NCBI RefSeq assembly: GCF_013389455.1
Contig: NZ_CP058278.1
Coordinates: 3,472,001-3,536,000 of the forward strand
Length of the DNA: 64,000 nt
DNA from: Flavobacterium inviolabile
GTDB taxonomy: Bacteria; Bacteroidota; Bacteroidia; Flavobacteriales; Flavobacteriaceae
Direction: 5' to 3'
The notes beneath the pieces are model-generated. The model had not been told where the DNA came from, did not search any database, and saw only the letters and a program-made list of their open reading frames with translations. Positions 28,369-38,263 of this stretch are shown one piece after another (position 1 is the first letter of the stretch; each line of letters opens with the position of its first letter). Made by a program: the position numbers and the translations under genes.

Positions 28369-29838
28369 TTAAAATTCTGCGATCCATAAGCTGATGTCCT
28401 TATCGGAAGGAATAGCCGCTTTTTTACGTATCCGGAATATTCTTGACTCAACGGAACGAACCGTTACATCCGTATATAAGGCAATTTCTTTAATGGAGAA
28501 TCCTAATTTTAACAACGCACAGATTTTAAATTCGGCTGCCGTTAAGTTGGGTACTTCTTTGACCAGTTTATCATAGAAATCGGCATAGATGACCACAAAA
28601 TTGTTCAGAAATTCGGAATCATTTTCTTTGGCCAACTGGGCTATTTTTTCCAGATTCACCTGGTTCAGGATCACCTCTTTCTGCAATAGCTCTTCTTTGG
28701 CCAGCAATCGTTCGTTTTTTTCGGTGATGACCTTACTTTCTCTTTTTATCTTACGGTGAAACCGGACGGTTAAATAGAATAAAAACAAAGCCAGCAATAC
28801 AATGATGATTACCACAACAGTTGCTATTGTTCTGACTTTTTCAAATTTGGAATACCGGGTCTGTAGAATCTCCCTGACCGGTACTTCCACTGCTCTTTTT
28901 TGTGTTTTTAAAATACTGTCGTTAAGGCGGATATAGTTATCCGAATACCGTTCTTCCTCTTTGTCTGCTCCCAGTCTGCCATACGCTTTTGAAAGGTTCA
29001 GGTAAACATCCCGCAGGAGTTCTGCTTTTTTCAGCTTTTTGGCAAGCGTAAGGCTTTGCAGGTAATACGCTACTGCCGCTTCATCGTTTTTGCGTTCCAG
29101 TTCCATGTTCCCAAAATCAATCAGGGCATACAGCTTTGCCGAGTTGTATTGTATCTCATCTGCCAGCCAGATTGCTTTTTCAAGATAGATCCTTGCAGAA
29201 TCGTATTGTTTTAAGGCTAAAAAGCAGGCGCCCACATTGGCACTCGCCAACGACAGAGTTACTGCCCTTGTTTTTCCTTCTTTGATCTTGTCAAACTGCC
29301 TGTAACTCAGTGTAAAGTATTTTACAACAGAATCGATTGGCTTGCCGTTCCGGTCAAAGTCTACCGCCATATCGGTATAGATCAGTCCTTTTTGCCGTAA
29401 AGCATCGTCCGTTACCCTAATTTCATTTGCCGCAGCCAGTCCTTTTTTTAGCTCTATACCGGCTTCCCGGGACAATCCCAGCGCCGTATAGCAAATGCCT
29501 TTTAGCCGGAATGCTTCCGATAACAGTTTGTAATCGTCTACTTCTTCCAGTGCTTTTTGTGCTTTAATGGTATAATGAAGCCCTTTGTCATACTGGCTGG
29601 TATCGAAAAAATTCTTCCCGGCAAGCAGGGCGCTGAGTGCCATACCTTTTTTGTAGTTTATTTTCAGGGCATAACTGTAACATTCCAGGCTTTTCAGGAT
29701 GGCTTTGTCGGGAATACTGTCGCCCAGCCGCTGTACCTCTATTAGCAGGCTGTCAACCTGTTTTTTGGTATAATTTTGAGCCGTACTACTGTATATTGTT
29801 CCGAGAATAAATAACAGTATCAAGTATTTCTTTTTCAT
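28369..29838 (-). CDS. TPR-containing LuxR-type transcriptional regulator (1)
   Basis: This 489-residue protein has a signal or anchor (1-20), TPR helices (about 25-310), one membrane helix (about 335-357; TIATVVVIIIVLLALFLFYL), a coiled coil (360-420) and a C-terminal LuxR/GerE-like helix-turn-helix (LTAAEFKICALLKLGFSIKE, IALYTDVTVRSVESRIFRIR). The topology puts the TPR sensor in the periplasm and the DNA-binding end in the cytoplasm. This design is common in Bacteroidota, and ligands and targets are unknown. It follows a paralogue of equal length 15 bp upstream, so the pair is one operon. Confidence 0.88.
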   Translation of the reverse strand: MKKKYLILLFILGTIYSSTAQNYTKKQVDSLLIEVQRLGDSIPDKAILKSLECYSYALKINYKKGMALSALLAGKNFFDTSQYDKGLHYTIKAQKALEEVDDYKLLSEAFRLKGICYTALGLSREAGIELKKGLAAANEIRVTDDALRQKGLIYTDMAVDFDRNGKPIDSVVKYFTLSYRQFDKIKEGKTRAVTLSLASANVGACFLALKQYDSARIYLEKAIWLADEIQYNSAKLYALIDFGNMELERKNDEAAVAYYLQSLTLAKKLKKAELLRDVYLNLSKAYGRLGADKEEERYSDNYIRLNDSILKTQKRAVEVPVREILQTRYSKFEKVRTIATVVVIIIVLLALFLFYLTVRFHRKIKRESKVITEKNERLLAKEELLQKEVILNQVNLEKIAQLAKENDSEFLNNFVVIYADFYDKLVKEVPNLTAAEFKICALLKLGFSIKEIALYTDVTVRSVESRIFRIRKKAAIPSDKDISLWIAEF

Positions 29839-29853
29839 GTTCCGTTGTATAAA

Positions 29854-31323
29854 TTACATTTCTGCGATCCATTCATACAGGTCTACCTCCGATGGGATGT
29901 TTAATTTTTTCCGGAGCCTGTATTTTTTGGATTCAACAGCCTTTAACGTACTTTTTGTATAGGTTGCAATCTCTTTTGTTGAAAACCTAAGCTTTAGCAA
30001 GGCACAGAATTTCAATTCATTGTACACTATTGCAGGTGATTTTTCGGTTATTTTATCGCAAAATTCCGGATACATTTCTTTAAATTTTACAAAGAAAAGC
30101 GGACTGCCCTCAATGGCAAGCTGTACTATTTTTTTGGTGTCTGCTTCCTTGTTCTTACTCCTGGATTTCAGTTGTTTTATCAGTTCTCTTTTTTCTTTTA
30201 AAAGTTTTTCAATTTCCCACTTTTTCAGCAGCGTCTTACTGAATTTTTTATAATTGATTTTAATGTAAATGCAGGATAACAGGATAACCAATACACATAT
30301 AACAATAATAAAAGATAGTTTTTTAAAGCTCAGCTGCATGTGATCCTGTTCCTCATCTAAAAAGAGCCGTAATGATGTTTTAACAGCTCTTTTGTGAAAG
30401 TTTGCCAGGCTGTCATTCAGCGCGATATATTGTATGCGGTAATATTTCGAACTATCCGGAACCTCGAGCTCGGCATATACCCGGAAAAGGTTGTAATAGA
30501 GGTCGTTTATATAAAAGGTACGCTGCTTTTTTTTCGCTTCCGAAAGGGCTTGCAGGTAATATTCTTTAGCAGCTAGATAGTCTTCTTGGTAATAGTGCAG
30601 CGAACCCAGATCGGAAAGCGCCTGAATTTTGATAAAGTCCAGTTTTAGCTTTTTTGCGTGTTCCGCAGCAAATTGCAGATGGGTTTCAGCCTTTTGAAAC
30701 TGCCGCTTCTTCAGGTAAAAGGAACCTAAATTTACATTGGAAAAGGCAAGGCACCTGTTTTTATGAGGGTTGGTAGCACCCATTTTCATAAAAAAGGTAT
30801 GGCTCTTTTCATAAAAAAACTTTACCGAATCTTCCTGCTGGTCTTTTTCTTCATGATTGATCGCAAAATCGGCATAAATAAACCCCAGACTCCTGTTTTT
30901 ATCATTTTCATTTTTTATTTTATTCGCATAATACACCGCTTTATCCAGCTGCGTTGTTGCGGTCTGGTAAAATCCCAGCTGACCAAGCCCCAGGCCTTTT
31001 AAGCGCAGTGCTTTTGACATATAATAGCTGTCCGTAGCGGCAGTGTTTTTCTCGGCTTCTGTAGCATAAAAGAGTGCTTTCTCCCAATCTTTACTCCGAA
31101 CATAGCTCTCACTTATAAAAAGGTTACCCAGCATCAGCCCTTTTTTATAGTGCTGCTGGCGGGAGAGCAAAATAACTTCTAAAGCTTCCGATTGCGCCAG
31201 AAGCGGGTTTTCATTCTCGATATTAACTGCATGTTTAAACAAACGGTCAATGGCATTAATGTTATTCTGGGGAATACCATCTACTGACACGAATAACAGC
31301 ATGAAAAGTAGGGCTCTTTTCAT
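29854..31323 (-). CDS. TPR-containing LuxR-type transcriptional regulator (2)
   Basis: This is a paralogue of the next gene with the same length (489 residues) and domain order. It has a signal peptide (1-18), TPR array (about 25-315), a membrane helix (about 340-360; LSFIIVICVLVILLSCIYIK), a Lys-rich coiled coil, and a helix-turn-helix at the end (YNELKFCALLKLRFSTKEIA, KSTLKAVESKKYRLRKKL). Sequence identity outside the DNA-binding end is low, so the duplication is old. It is the first gene of the two-gene operon. It may control the neighbouring surface-protein genes or the small peptide (inference). Confidence 0.88.
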   Translation of the reverse strand: MKRALLFMLLFVSVDGIPQNNINAIDRLFKHAVNIENENPLLAQSEALEVILLSRQQHYKKGLMLGNLFISESYVRSKDWEKALFYATEAEKNTAATDSYYMSKALRLKGLGLGQLGFYQTATTQLDKAVYYANKIKNENDKNRSLGFIYADFAINHEEKDQQEDSVKFFYEKSHTFFMKMGATNPHKNRCLAFSNVNLGSFYLKKRQFQKAETHLQFAAEHAKKLKLDFIKIQALSDLGSLHYYQEDYLAAKEYYLQALSEAKKKQRTFYINDLYYNLFRVYAELEVPDSSKYYRIQYIALNDSLANFHKRAVKTSLRLFLDEEQDHMQLSFKKLSFIIVICVLVILLSCIYIKINYKKFSKTLLKKWEIEKLLKEKRELIKQLKSRSKNKEADTKKIVQLAIEGSPLFFVKFKEMYPEFCDKITEKSPAIVYNELKFCALLKLRFSTKEIATYTKSTLKAVESKKYRLRKKLNIPSEVDLYEWIAEM

Positions 31324-32046
31324 AGGAATTATTTCTTTTATTAATTAATCTGTTCCAAGGGAATTTCCCAATACTTTCTTGTGCTTTAATCTTTAAAACA
31401 CTTTTTATCAAACCGTTATTGGGGGGAAGTGCTGAGGATATATGCTTCAGCGTAACAACAATGATAAAAACAACCTGATCAAGACAGCTTGTCTGAATAA
31501 AACACTCCGGACTCTTTCAAATTGTAGATTTAAGGGGTAAACGAGGGGGGAAATATTGTTTACCTTTTTACCTACTTACAGCTACGCAAATTGTTAATTT
31601 GTGCCGTTAAATAACAGTAAATATAATAATGGTGACAAATTTAGTTAATAAAAACCTACCTGTTTGTAATAATTACTATTTTTTTACTTAAAAAAAATGT
31701 TTTAATTTTACATGCCCTCAGGCGACAATATCCTAAATCGACGGAATATTTTCTGTATTTTCGATTAAATCCGTTTAAGGATGGTATTCTAAAGCACGAA
31801 TTGGTTGCATCGCTATCAAAATAAATCGGTACTGTTTTTATTCATACTCAATGTCAGGAATTACACCAAAATATTTTTCTTAACATTTTGTATAATAAAT
31901 TCAATAATTGCACGATTAAAGTTAATATTGTAATCGCAAGTTATTATTATTTCTTTTTGTTACAGAAATAACAAAAAGAAAAATAGCTGGTGATCAATAT
32001 AACTATTTTGCCCCAAAAGAACCTAACACAACTTAACGCTATTGCC
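31324..32046. other. intergenic region between divergent units
   Basis: No gene is recognised. It holds the divergent upstream regions of the TPR/LuxR operon and the membrane protein at 32047. GGTAAAC (31536-31542) is repeated inverted as GTTTACC (31558-31564), a possible small operator. The rest is AT-rich. Confidence 0.5.
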
Positions 32047-32784
32047 ATGCAATCTTTAAACCAAACTAACCGTTTCTTCGGTTATTTCAAAAAATTCAAT
32101 AAGGAATCACGCCTTAAATTTGTACGAATAGATAAGCAGATAAAAAATTTACGGATAGATCTTGAAACGCTGAATTTCTCAAACGTATTTATCGCTTTTA
32201 CAGCCATACTTCCTTTAAGTATATTGCTGTACTGGAGTCAGTTTCTTGCCTATTTCCATACCAATTACTTCCGCTTTTGCTATTGCTTTGACGACATTGT
32301 CTATCTGATGTTTGACAAAGATGTATTCTTTTTACAAAGTATCTTAATTGCCGTTCCAATGGCCATAACCGTACTGATAACCCTGCGCCCCGAATGGCAC
32401 AGGACTGTTCTGGCTGTTATTGGCCTGGCGTTGATTGCCACTACAGCCGTATTGAAAGTAACCGGTTTTAACAATTTACAGGTTTTGTTTTTTTCATTAC
32501 TGCTGCTTACCGTTAGTACCGTGTTTGTGTTTTATAACAAACATGCCATATACGGTTACCTGTTTATCTTAGTGCTTTTCCTTAGTACTGCGGCACAGAA
32601 TGATGCCCGTACAGCAAAAGAAAGTCACCTGAGCATGGACGTTATTTCGAATAAAACGGATTCTGTTCTGATCAGCAAAGATGATATTTCACATTATTAT
32701 ATCCGCAGCACTTCCAAATTCAAATTAATCTTTAATGACAAAACGAAAGAAGTGGAAAAATACAGTCTCGTGGATATTAAATAA
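32047..32784 (+). CDS. membrane protein with four to five helices, unknown function
   Basis: The protein is 245 residues from the ATG at 32047. An ATG at 31990 would add 19 residues, but the later start gives a cleaner N-terminus (MQSLNQTNRFFGYFKKFNKE). Hydrophobic helices lie at about residues 48-66, 92-110, 118-136, 143-160 and 166-180, with a soluble C-terminal tail of about 60 residues (SMDVISNKTDSVLISKDDIS). I do not recognise the family. It lies 98 bp before the two-component genes on the same strand, but a separate promoter is possible. Confidence 0.65.
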   Translation: MQSLNQTNRFFGYFKKFNKESRLKFVRIDKQIKNLRIDLETLNFSNVFIAFTAILPLSILLYWSQFLAYFHTNYFRFCYCFDDIVYLMFDKDVFFLQSILIAVPMAITVLITLRPEWHRTVLAVIGLALIATTAVLKVTGFNNLQVLFFSLLLLTVSTVFVFYNKHAIYGYLFILVLFLSTAAQNDARTAKESHLSMDVISNKTDSVLISKDDISHYYIRSTSKFKLIFNDKTKEVEKYSLVDIK

Positions 32785-32882
32785 TAAAAAACAGTAATTC
32801 CTTATCGGCTAATCGCTTCATTTTACAATAACAATTTGCCTTCTTCAGAATTTCTTCGAAATTGAACCCGTATCTTAGCTAC

Positions 32883-33557
32883 ATGAAAATTCTTATTATC
32901 GAAGACGAAAAGGAACTGGCTCTGGATATAGCACAATATATGTCCGGGGAAAACTATTTGTGTGAGATAGCGGCTACTTATGATCAGGCACTTGACAAAA
33001 TCCGGTTTTACAATTATGATTGTATTTTACTGGATTTAATGCTGCCCGGCGGTGACGGCCTTAAAATACTGGATTTTTTAAAAGACGAGAACAAATCGGA
33101 AGGTGTTATTATACTTTCGGCTAAGAATTCCTTAGAGGACAAAATAAAAGGCTTACAGCTTGGTGCCGACGATTATCTCGCCAAACCATTCCACCACTCC
33201 GAATTGGCCGCAAGGATCCACTCTGTTATCAGACGAAAACAGTTTGACAATTCCAATACAATTGTACTCAATGAGCTGCGTATCGATTTACTCGCCAAAA
33301 CCGTTCACATTCACGACACCATAATCACGTTAACGAAAAAAGAGTTTGACCTGCTGATTTTCTTTATTGGCAACAAAAACAAAGTGATCTCCAAAAGTGC
33401 CCTCGCAGAACACTTATCCGGCGATATAGCCGACATGTTCGACAATCATGATTTTGTCTATGCGCATGTCAAAAATCTAAAACGGAAACTGCTGGAAGCC
33501 AATTGTGATCACTATTTAAAAACGATTTACGGAACCGGTTATAAATGGGAAATATGA
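32883..33557 (+). CDS. OmpR/PhoB-type response regulator
   Basis: This 224-residue protein starts at MKILIIEDEKELALD; a start at 32862 would add seven residues that precede the receiver domain without need. The receiver domain has the phosphoacceptor D51 (ILLDLMLPGGDG), the acidic pair at 8-9 and K101 (DDYLAKPF). The winged-helix DNA-binding domain lies at about 130-222 (TLTKKEFDLLIFFIGN, YVHVKNLKRKLL-like, IYGTGYKWEI). It overlaps the histidine kinase start as ATGA, so the two are translationally coupled. Likely targets are the outer-membrane protein and PAP2 genes downstream (inference). Confidence 0.93.
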   Translation: MKILIIEDEKELALDIAQYMSGENYLCEIAATYDQALDKIRFYNYDCILLDLMLPGGDGLKILDFLKDENKSEGVIILSAKNSLEDKIKGLQLGADDYLAKPFHHSELAARIHSVIRRKQFDNSNTIVLNELRIDLLAKTVHIHDTIITLTKKEFDLLIFFIGNKNKVISKSALAEHLSGDIADMFDNHDFVYAHVKNLKRKLLEANCDHYLKTIYGTGYKWEI

Positions 33558-34840
33558 GTAAATTATTAAACAAACCTTTTAAGGCATTTACCCTATATGC
33601 ACTGCTTACGCTGATAGGCAGTATTCCTGTTTACTACTATGTTGTGGATTATATCTGGATCAAAGAACTGGACGAACACAACCAGATCATAAAAGACCGT
33701 ATTGACGAACGGCTGCAAACCGTGAGCATCGAAAAACAAAAAATGGATACCATCCTGAAATTCTGGAATATCATGCAGCCCGGGACCACTTTGGTTCCGT
33801 CTGAAAACAATACCCTTATCCGGGACAGTATTTATACCGTGATACGGGAAAACAAACACGGTAATATACTCGAAAAAGATCGTTTCAGAGGTCTTGTCGC
33901 TCCCGTTTCCATTGCCGGGAAACATTACCGGTTAACAGTCGAAACCAATGTTGAAGAAACCGATGAAACACTGCTGGCGATTGCCCTGGTTACTTTCGTT
34001 TTTTTTAGCTTACTGGTGATTGGCTTTATTGTACTCAATAAAAAAATTGCCAAAGGAATCTGGCGCCCTTTCCAAAACACCCTCACCCAATTAAAAGCCT
34101 TTGACTTAACAAAGCACAAAAACATTCAGTTTGAAAAATCTGATATTGCCGAATTTGAAGAACTCAACGAAGAGCTGGAAAAACTCATTGCTAAAAATAT
34201 TACCGCCTATCATTTACAGAAGACCTTTATTGAAAATGCTTCTCATGAACTGCAGACACCGCTGGCAGTGCTGAAATCCAAAACCGATTTATTACTGCAA
34301 AACAAAGATATTACCAGTGAACAATTGCTGATCCTGAATGCCATTAATGTGCCTTTATCCAGAGTGAGCCGGATCAATAAGAACCTTTTATTGCTTGCCA
34401 AAATTGAAAACCAGCAGTTTGAAGATATCGAAACGGTAAACATTACCGCCATTCTGGATGAAAGTATCGAAATGCTGGCTGATTATATTACCGATAAAAA
34501 CATCGCATTACACTTTCAAAATAAGGCTTCCGTACTTATTTCCTGCAATAAATCGCTGCTGGAAATACTAATCAATAACCTGCTAACCAATGCAATCCGC
34601 CATAACAGCACCAATGGCAGCATTACAATAACCATCGAAGACGGGAAACTGACTTTTTCAAACTCCGGAGATAATCCGCTACGGCAAAATACATTATTCC
34701 AACGTTTTTCCGTGAGCTCATCGGCTACGACAAACAGCGGTTTGGGACTGGCAATTGTCAAAGAGATCTGCAACCGTTACCATTGGCAGATTGTTTACTC
34801 CTTCGAAAAAAATAAGCATCTGTTTTCGGTAACATTCTAA
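33554..34840 (+). CDS. sensor histidine kinase
   Basis: This 428-residue inner-membrane kinase has two membrane helices (about 12-33 and 150-172) around a periplasmic sensor region of about 115 residues. The phosphoacceptor His lies in FIENASHELQTPLAVLKS (about H231), the N box is ILINNLLTNAIRHNS and the G2 box is SGLGLAIVKEICNRYHW. The start is set by the ATGA overlap with the response regulator; the ATG at 33545 would overlap further. It phosphorylates the upstream OmpR-type regulator. The signal is not known. Confidence 0.93.
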   Translation: MSKLLNKPFKAFTLYALLTLIGSIPVYYYVVDYIWIKELDEHNQIIKDRIDERLQTVSIEKQKMDTILKFWNIMQPGTTLVPSENNTLIRDSIYTVIRENKHGNILEKDRFRGLVAPVSIAGKHYRLTVETNVEETDETLLAIALVTFVFFSLLVIGFIVLNKKIAKGIWRPFQNTLTQLKAFDLTKHKNIQFEKSDIAEFEELNEELEKLIAKNITAYHLQKTFIENASHELQTPLAVLKSKTDLLLQNKDITSEQLLILNAINVPLSRVSRINKNLLLLAKIENQQFEDIETVNITAILDESIEMLADYITDKNIALHFQNKASVLISCNKSLLEILINNLLTNAIRHNSTNGSITITIEDGKLTFSNSGDNPLRQNTLFQRFSVSSSATTNSGLGLAIVKEICNRYHWQIVYSFEKNKHLFSVTF

Positions 34841-34902
34841 GAATTCAGAATATCTTCTAAATTGGTATGGAACTTTGGTCTGTAAATTAATATGATCAGA
34901 CT

Positions 34903-37356
34903 ATGAAAGCCCTCCAATGTTTTGCTATTCCAAAATCATTCTTCAAAATTTTAGCCTTATCCGCTATGCTGTTTTTTATACCCGGCGGAACAACCTTATG
35001 TACTGCCCAAACGGTAAAAGTTACTGTTTCCGGTGTTGTAAACGATTCGCATAAAAAAGCTTTACCCTTTGTAAATGTTGTTGTTAAAACAGAAAAAGAA
35101 GCTGTTTTTGTAACCGGAACCGTTACCAGTGAAGAAGGACGGTTCAAGCTTACCGACCTTAGTCCCGGAAGCTATATCCTGGAGGTTTCCTTTATTGGCT
35201 ATACGTCCAGAACGGTACCGCTTTTTGTGGGAACTCTCAGTGATTATCTCGATATTCCTGCCGTGGAACTGGAAGAAAGCGTAACCGCTTTAAATGAAGT
35301 GATCGTAACGGCGGCGAAACCGGATGACAATACGGAAAAAATGGACAAAAAATCCTATGCCGTAAAAGACAATATCAGCCAGGCCGGAGGTTCGGTACTA
35401 CAGGCGATGCAAAATTTACCGGGAATTACCGTCCAGGATGGAAAGGTACAGCTTAGGGGAAATGAAAAGGTTACCGTTTTAGTCGACGGCAAACAAACGG
35501 CCATGACCGGCTTTGGCGGCCAGTCCGGGCTGGACAATATTCCTTCCTCTGCTATTGAAAAAATCGAGATCATCAACAATCCGTCTGCCCGCTATGATGC
35601 TAACGGTAATGCCGGTATTATCAACATCATCTATAAAAAGAACAAGCAACAGGGCTTTAACGGGAAAGTGGGTTTTACAACCGGATTGGGAGCTTTATGG
35701 GAGCGACATGAAAATTTGCCTTCCATACGTCCGCAGTATCAGGCAACGCCAAAAATAAATCCTTCCGTTTCCCTGAACTACCGCAAAAACAACATTAATG
35801 CTTTCTTCCAGGGGGATTACCTGTACACCCATACCTTAAATAAAAACGAGTTTGTTACCCGTACATACAATGACGGAACGGTTATTAACCAGCATACAAA
35901 GCGGAATCGCAATACCGGATTTCTAACACTAAAAGCCGGAACAGACTGGAATATTGACGATCGCAATACGCTAACCGTTTCCGGATTATTCAGCAGTGAG
36001 AAAATAATTGATCGCGGTGACGAACCTTTCTTTAATGCCGATTTAACCGAACGCCATCGTTTATGGCAGTTTCTGGAAGACGAATTAAAAACAACCGCGA
36101 TGTTTTCCGGTACCTATCAGCATAAATTTAAAGAAGCCGGGCATTTATTGAATATCGGACTTCATTATACCTTCCACCGCGAAGATGAAAAATATTTTTT
36201 CGACAACATTATGCCGGATTTTACCGGGAAAGATGCCTTTAAATTACTGTCGGACGAACATGTAACCGATTTTACAGCCGATTATATCCGTCCGCTAAAA
36301 TATGGCCGTATTGAAGGCGGTCTGAAATTCAGAAGACGGGAAATCCCAACGAACATGCAGTTTTTTCCGGGTTTAAATTCGCCTTTGGATGTTAATGCCG
36401 GCGGATGGGCAACCTATAAAGAAACGATTCCCGCCCTGTACGGAAACTATATTTTTGAAAATAAAAAACTGGAAGCCGAAATTGGCTTGCGCCTGGAATA
36501 TGTAAACCTGCAATATGATGTAAATCCGGAACACAATACCTATACCAGTAACGGGTACAATTATACACAGCCTTTTCCGAATGTCCGGTTTGCCTATAAA
36601 ATCAATACCCGAAACAAGCTGTCGTTTTTTTACAACCGCCGCGTGGACCGTCCGAATGAAATCGATATCCGTATCTTCCCGAAATATGATGATGCCGAAA
36701 TCATTAAAGTCGGTAATCCGGACCTGCGTCCGCAGTTTACCAATACGCTGGAACTTGGTTATAAAAACAACTGGAAAAGCGGTAGTTTCTATACGGCGCT
36801 CTACCATCGGTTTGCCAATGGAACCATTACCCGTATTGCCAGTACCGTTCCGGGAAGCAATCTGATTTATAATATTTTTCAAAACGTAAACAAAAGCTAT
36901 AATACCGGTATCGAATCGGTGATATCCCAGGAAGTCACACAATGGCTGAAGTTTAACCTCAATGCTAATTTTTATGAAAATCAGATCGATGCTTTTACCG
37001 TAACAAATAAATATCCTGTTACGCATACTTTCAGCGCCGAAAAACAGCAGCAATTTTCCGGGAATACGAAGCTGAACACCATTTTCAATTTGCCGAAAGA
37101 TTTCGATCTGCAGCTCACCACAACCTATTTGTTACCGGATATTATTCCGCAGGGAAAAATTGAAAGCCGGTTTTCTGTTGATATGGGTATCAAAAAAAGC
37201 ATACAGAAAGGCAAAGGCGAATTGTTTTTAAATGCTTCCGATCTATTCAGCACTTTAGTTATCAAAAAAGAGATACAAGGTGACGGTTTTAATTATACCA
37301 GCCGCGATTACTATGAAACACAGGTAATCCGCCTTGGTTACAACTATAAATTCTAA
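34903..37356 (+). CDS. TonB-dependent-type outer-membrane beta-barrel protein with CarboxypepD_reg-like domain
   Basis: This 817-residue protein has a signal peptide ending near TLCTAQ, a carboxypeptidase-regulatory-like domain (about 40-125; VSGVVNDSHKKALPFVNVVV, EEGRFKLTDLSPGSYILEVS), a plug domain (about 135-250; ITVQDGKVQLRGNEKVTVLV, IINIIYKKNKQQG) and a C-terminal barrel (OMP_b-brl_3 type) ending RLGYNYKF. It is 62 bp downstream of the kinase and 26 bp before the PAP2 gene. TonB-linked uptake or signalling is the general role. The substrate cannot be told. Genes of this order (two-component system, barrel, PAP2) recur in Bacteroidota. Confidence 0.9.
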   Translation: MKALQCFAIPKSFFKILALSAMLFFIPGGTTLCTAQTVKVTVSGVVNDSHKKALPFVNVVVKTEKEAVFVTGTVTSEEGRFKLTDLSPGSYILEVSFIGYTSRTVPLFVGTLSDYLDIPAVELEESVTALNEVIVTAAKPDDNTEKMDKKSYAVKDNISQAGGSVLQAMQNLPGITVQDGKVQLRGNEKVTVLVDGKQTAMTGFGGQSGLDNIPSSAIEKIEIINNPSARYDANGNAGIINIIYKKNKQQGFNGKVGFTTGLGALWERHENLPSIRPQYQATPKINPSVSLNYRKNNINAFFQGDYLYTHTLNKNEFVTRTYNDGTVINQHTKRNRNTGFLTLKAGTDWNIDDRNTLTVSGLFSSEKIIDRGDEPFFNADLTERHRLWQFLEDELKTTAMFSGTYQHKFKEAGHLLNIGLHYTFHREDEKYFFDNIMPDFTGKDAFKLLSDEHVTDFTADYIRPLKYGRIEGGLKFRRREIPTNMQFFPGLNSPLDVNAGGWATYKETIPALYGNYIFENKKLEAEIGLRLEYVNLQYDVNPEHNTYTSNGYNYTQPFPNVRFAYKINTRNKLSFFYNRRVDRPNEIDIRIFPKYDDAEIIKVGNPDLRPQFTNTLELGYKNNWKSGSFYTALYHRFANGTITRIASTVPGSNLIYNIFQNVNKSYNTGIESVISQEVTQWLKFNLNANFYENQIDAFTVTNKYPVTHTFSAEKQQQFSGNTKLNTIFNLPKDFDLQLTTTYLLPDIIPQGKIESRFSVDMGIKKSIQKGKGELFLNASDLFSTLVIKKEIQGDGFNYTSRDYYETQVIRLGYNYKF

Positions 37357-37382
37357 CAATACTTAATTTTAAAGGATACCCC

Positions 37383-38156
37383 ATGAAAGCTTTCTCCATT
37401 TCCGTCTTGTTTATCGGATGCTTTTTTACAGTTGCATCCGGATGCGCACAGGTTAAAACCGACAGTATTGCTATTACTGCTATTCCGCAGCCGCAGGCTT
37501 TAAAGTTCAATTACAAACAGCTCATCATTCCGGCAGCTTTAATGACATACGGTATTATTGGTATTGAAAGTGACGCCATAAAATACTGGAATTCCGAATT
37601 AAAGGATGAAGTAACGGAAAACATTGATAAAAAAATCACCATTGACGATTTTAGCCAATATGCACCTGCCGCAGCCGTATACGGTTTAAACCTGATGGGT
37701 GTAAAAGGGAAGCACAATCTAAAGGACCGAAGCATTATTCTGGGGACTTCCTATTTACTGATGTCGGGCAGCGTATTGGGTTTAAAAAGCCTTACAAAGA
37801 TTGAAAGACCGGACGGAAGCGGAAACAATTCCTTTCCTTCCGGGCATACGGCAACTGCATTTGCCGGAGCAGAATTTTTATGGCAGGAATATAAGGATGT
37901 TTCCATCTGGTATGGCCTTTCCGGATATGCTGTAGCCGCCGGTACCGGTTTTTTCAGGATGTATAACGACAAACACTGGCTTACCGATGTGGCCATGGGA
38001 GCCGGTATTGGTATACTGAGTACCAAAGTGGCCTATTGGATCTTTCCGTATGTAAACAACAAAATCTTTAAATCAAAAAAGAAAGAAGCGGCAATGATTG
38101 CTCCCTTTTACAGTGATCATCAGTATGGAATGGGACTGATTTACAATTTTAAATAA
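37383..38156 (+). CDS. PAP2-family phosphatase
   Basis: This 257-residue exported phosphatase has a signal or lipoprotein-like N-terminus (MKAFSISVLFIGCFFTVASG then C). The three PAP2 motifs are present: K-x6-RP (KSLTKIERP), PSGH (NSFPSGHTAT) and R-x5-H-x3-D (FFRMYNDKHWLTDV). It removes phosphate from a lipid phosphate such as undecaprenyl pyrophosphate or a phosphatidate, on the periplasmic side. It is 26 bp after the barrel gene, so it is probably in the same operon and under the same two-component control. It is followed by a bidirectional terminator. Confidence 0.93.
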   Translation: MKAFSISVLFIGCFFTVASGCAQVKTDSIAITAIPQPQALKFNYKQLIIPAALMTYGIIGIESDAIKYWNSELKDEVTENIDKKITIDDFSQYAPAAAVYGLNLMGVKGKHNLKDRSIILGTSYLLMSGSVLGLKSLTKIERPDGSGNNSFPSGHTATAFAGAEFLWQEYKDVSIWYGLSGYAVAAGTGFFRMYNDKHWLTDVAMGAGIGILSTKVAYWIFPYVNNKIFKSKKKEAAMIAPFYSDHQYGMGLIYNFK

Positions 38157-38211
38157 GCCAATCCGGTTTGGCATACGTCACCAGATCGGCTTTCTTTTTC
38201 CGCAATAAAAA

Positions 38212-38234
38212 AACCTTGTCCATGCGGCAAGGTT
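38212..38234. terminator. bidirectional intrinsic terminator
   Basis: AACCTTG (38212-38218) pairs with CAAGGTT (38228-38234). A-rich sequence lies to the left and T5 to the right, so it can end transcripts from both the PAP2 gene (plus) and the alcohol dehydrogenase gene (minus). Confidence 0.85.
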
Positions 38235-38263
38235 TTTCGTTTTATATCGAATACCGGCAAACA

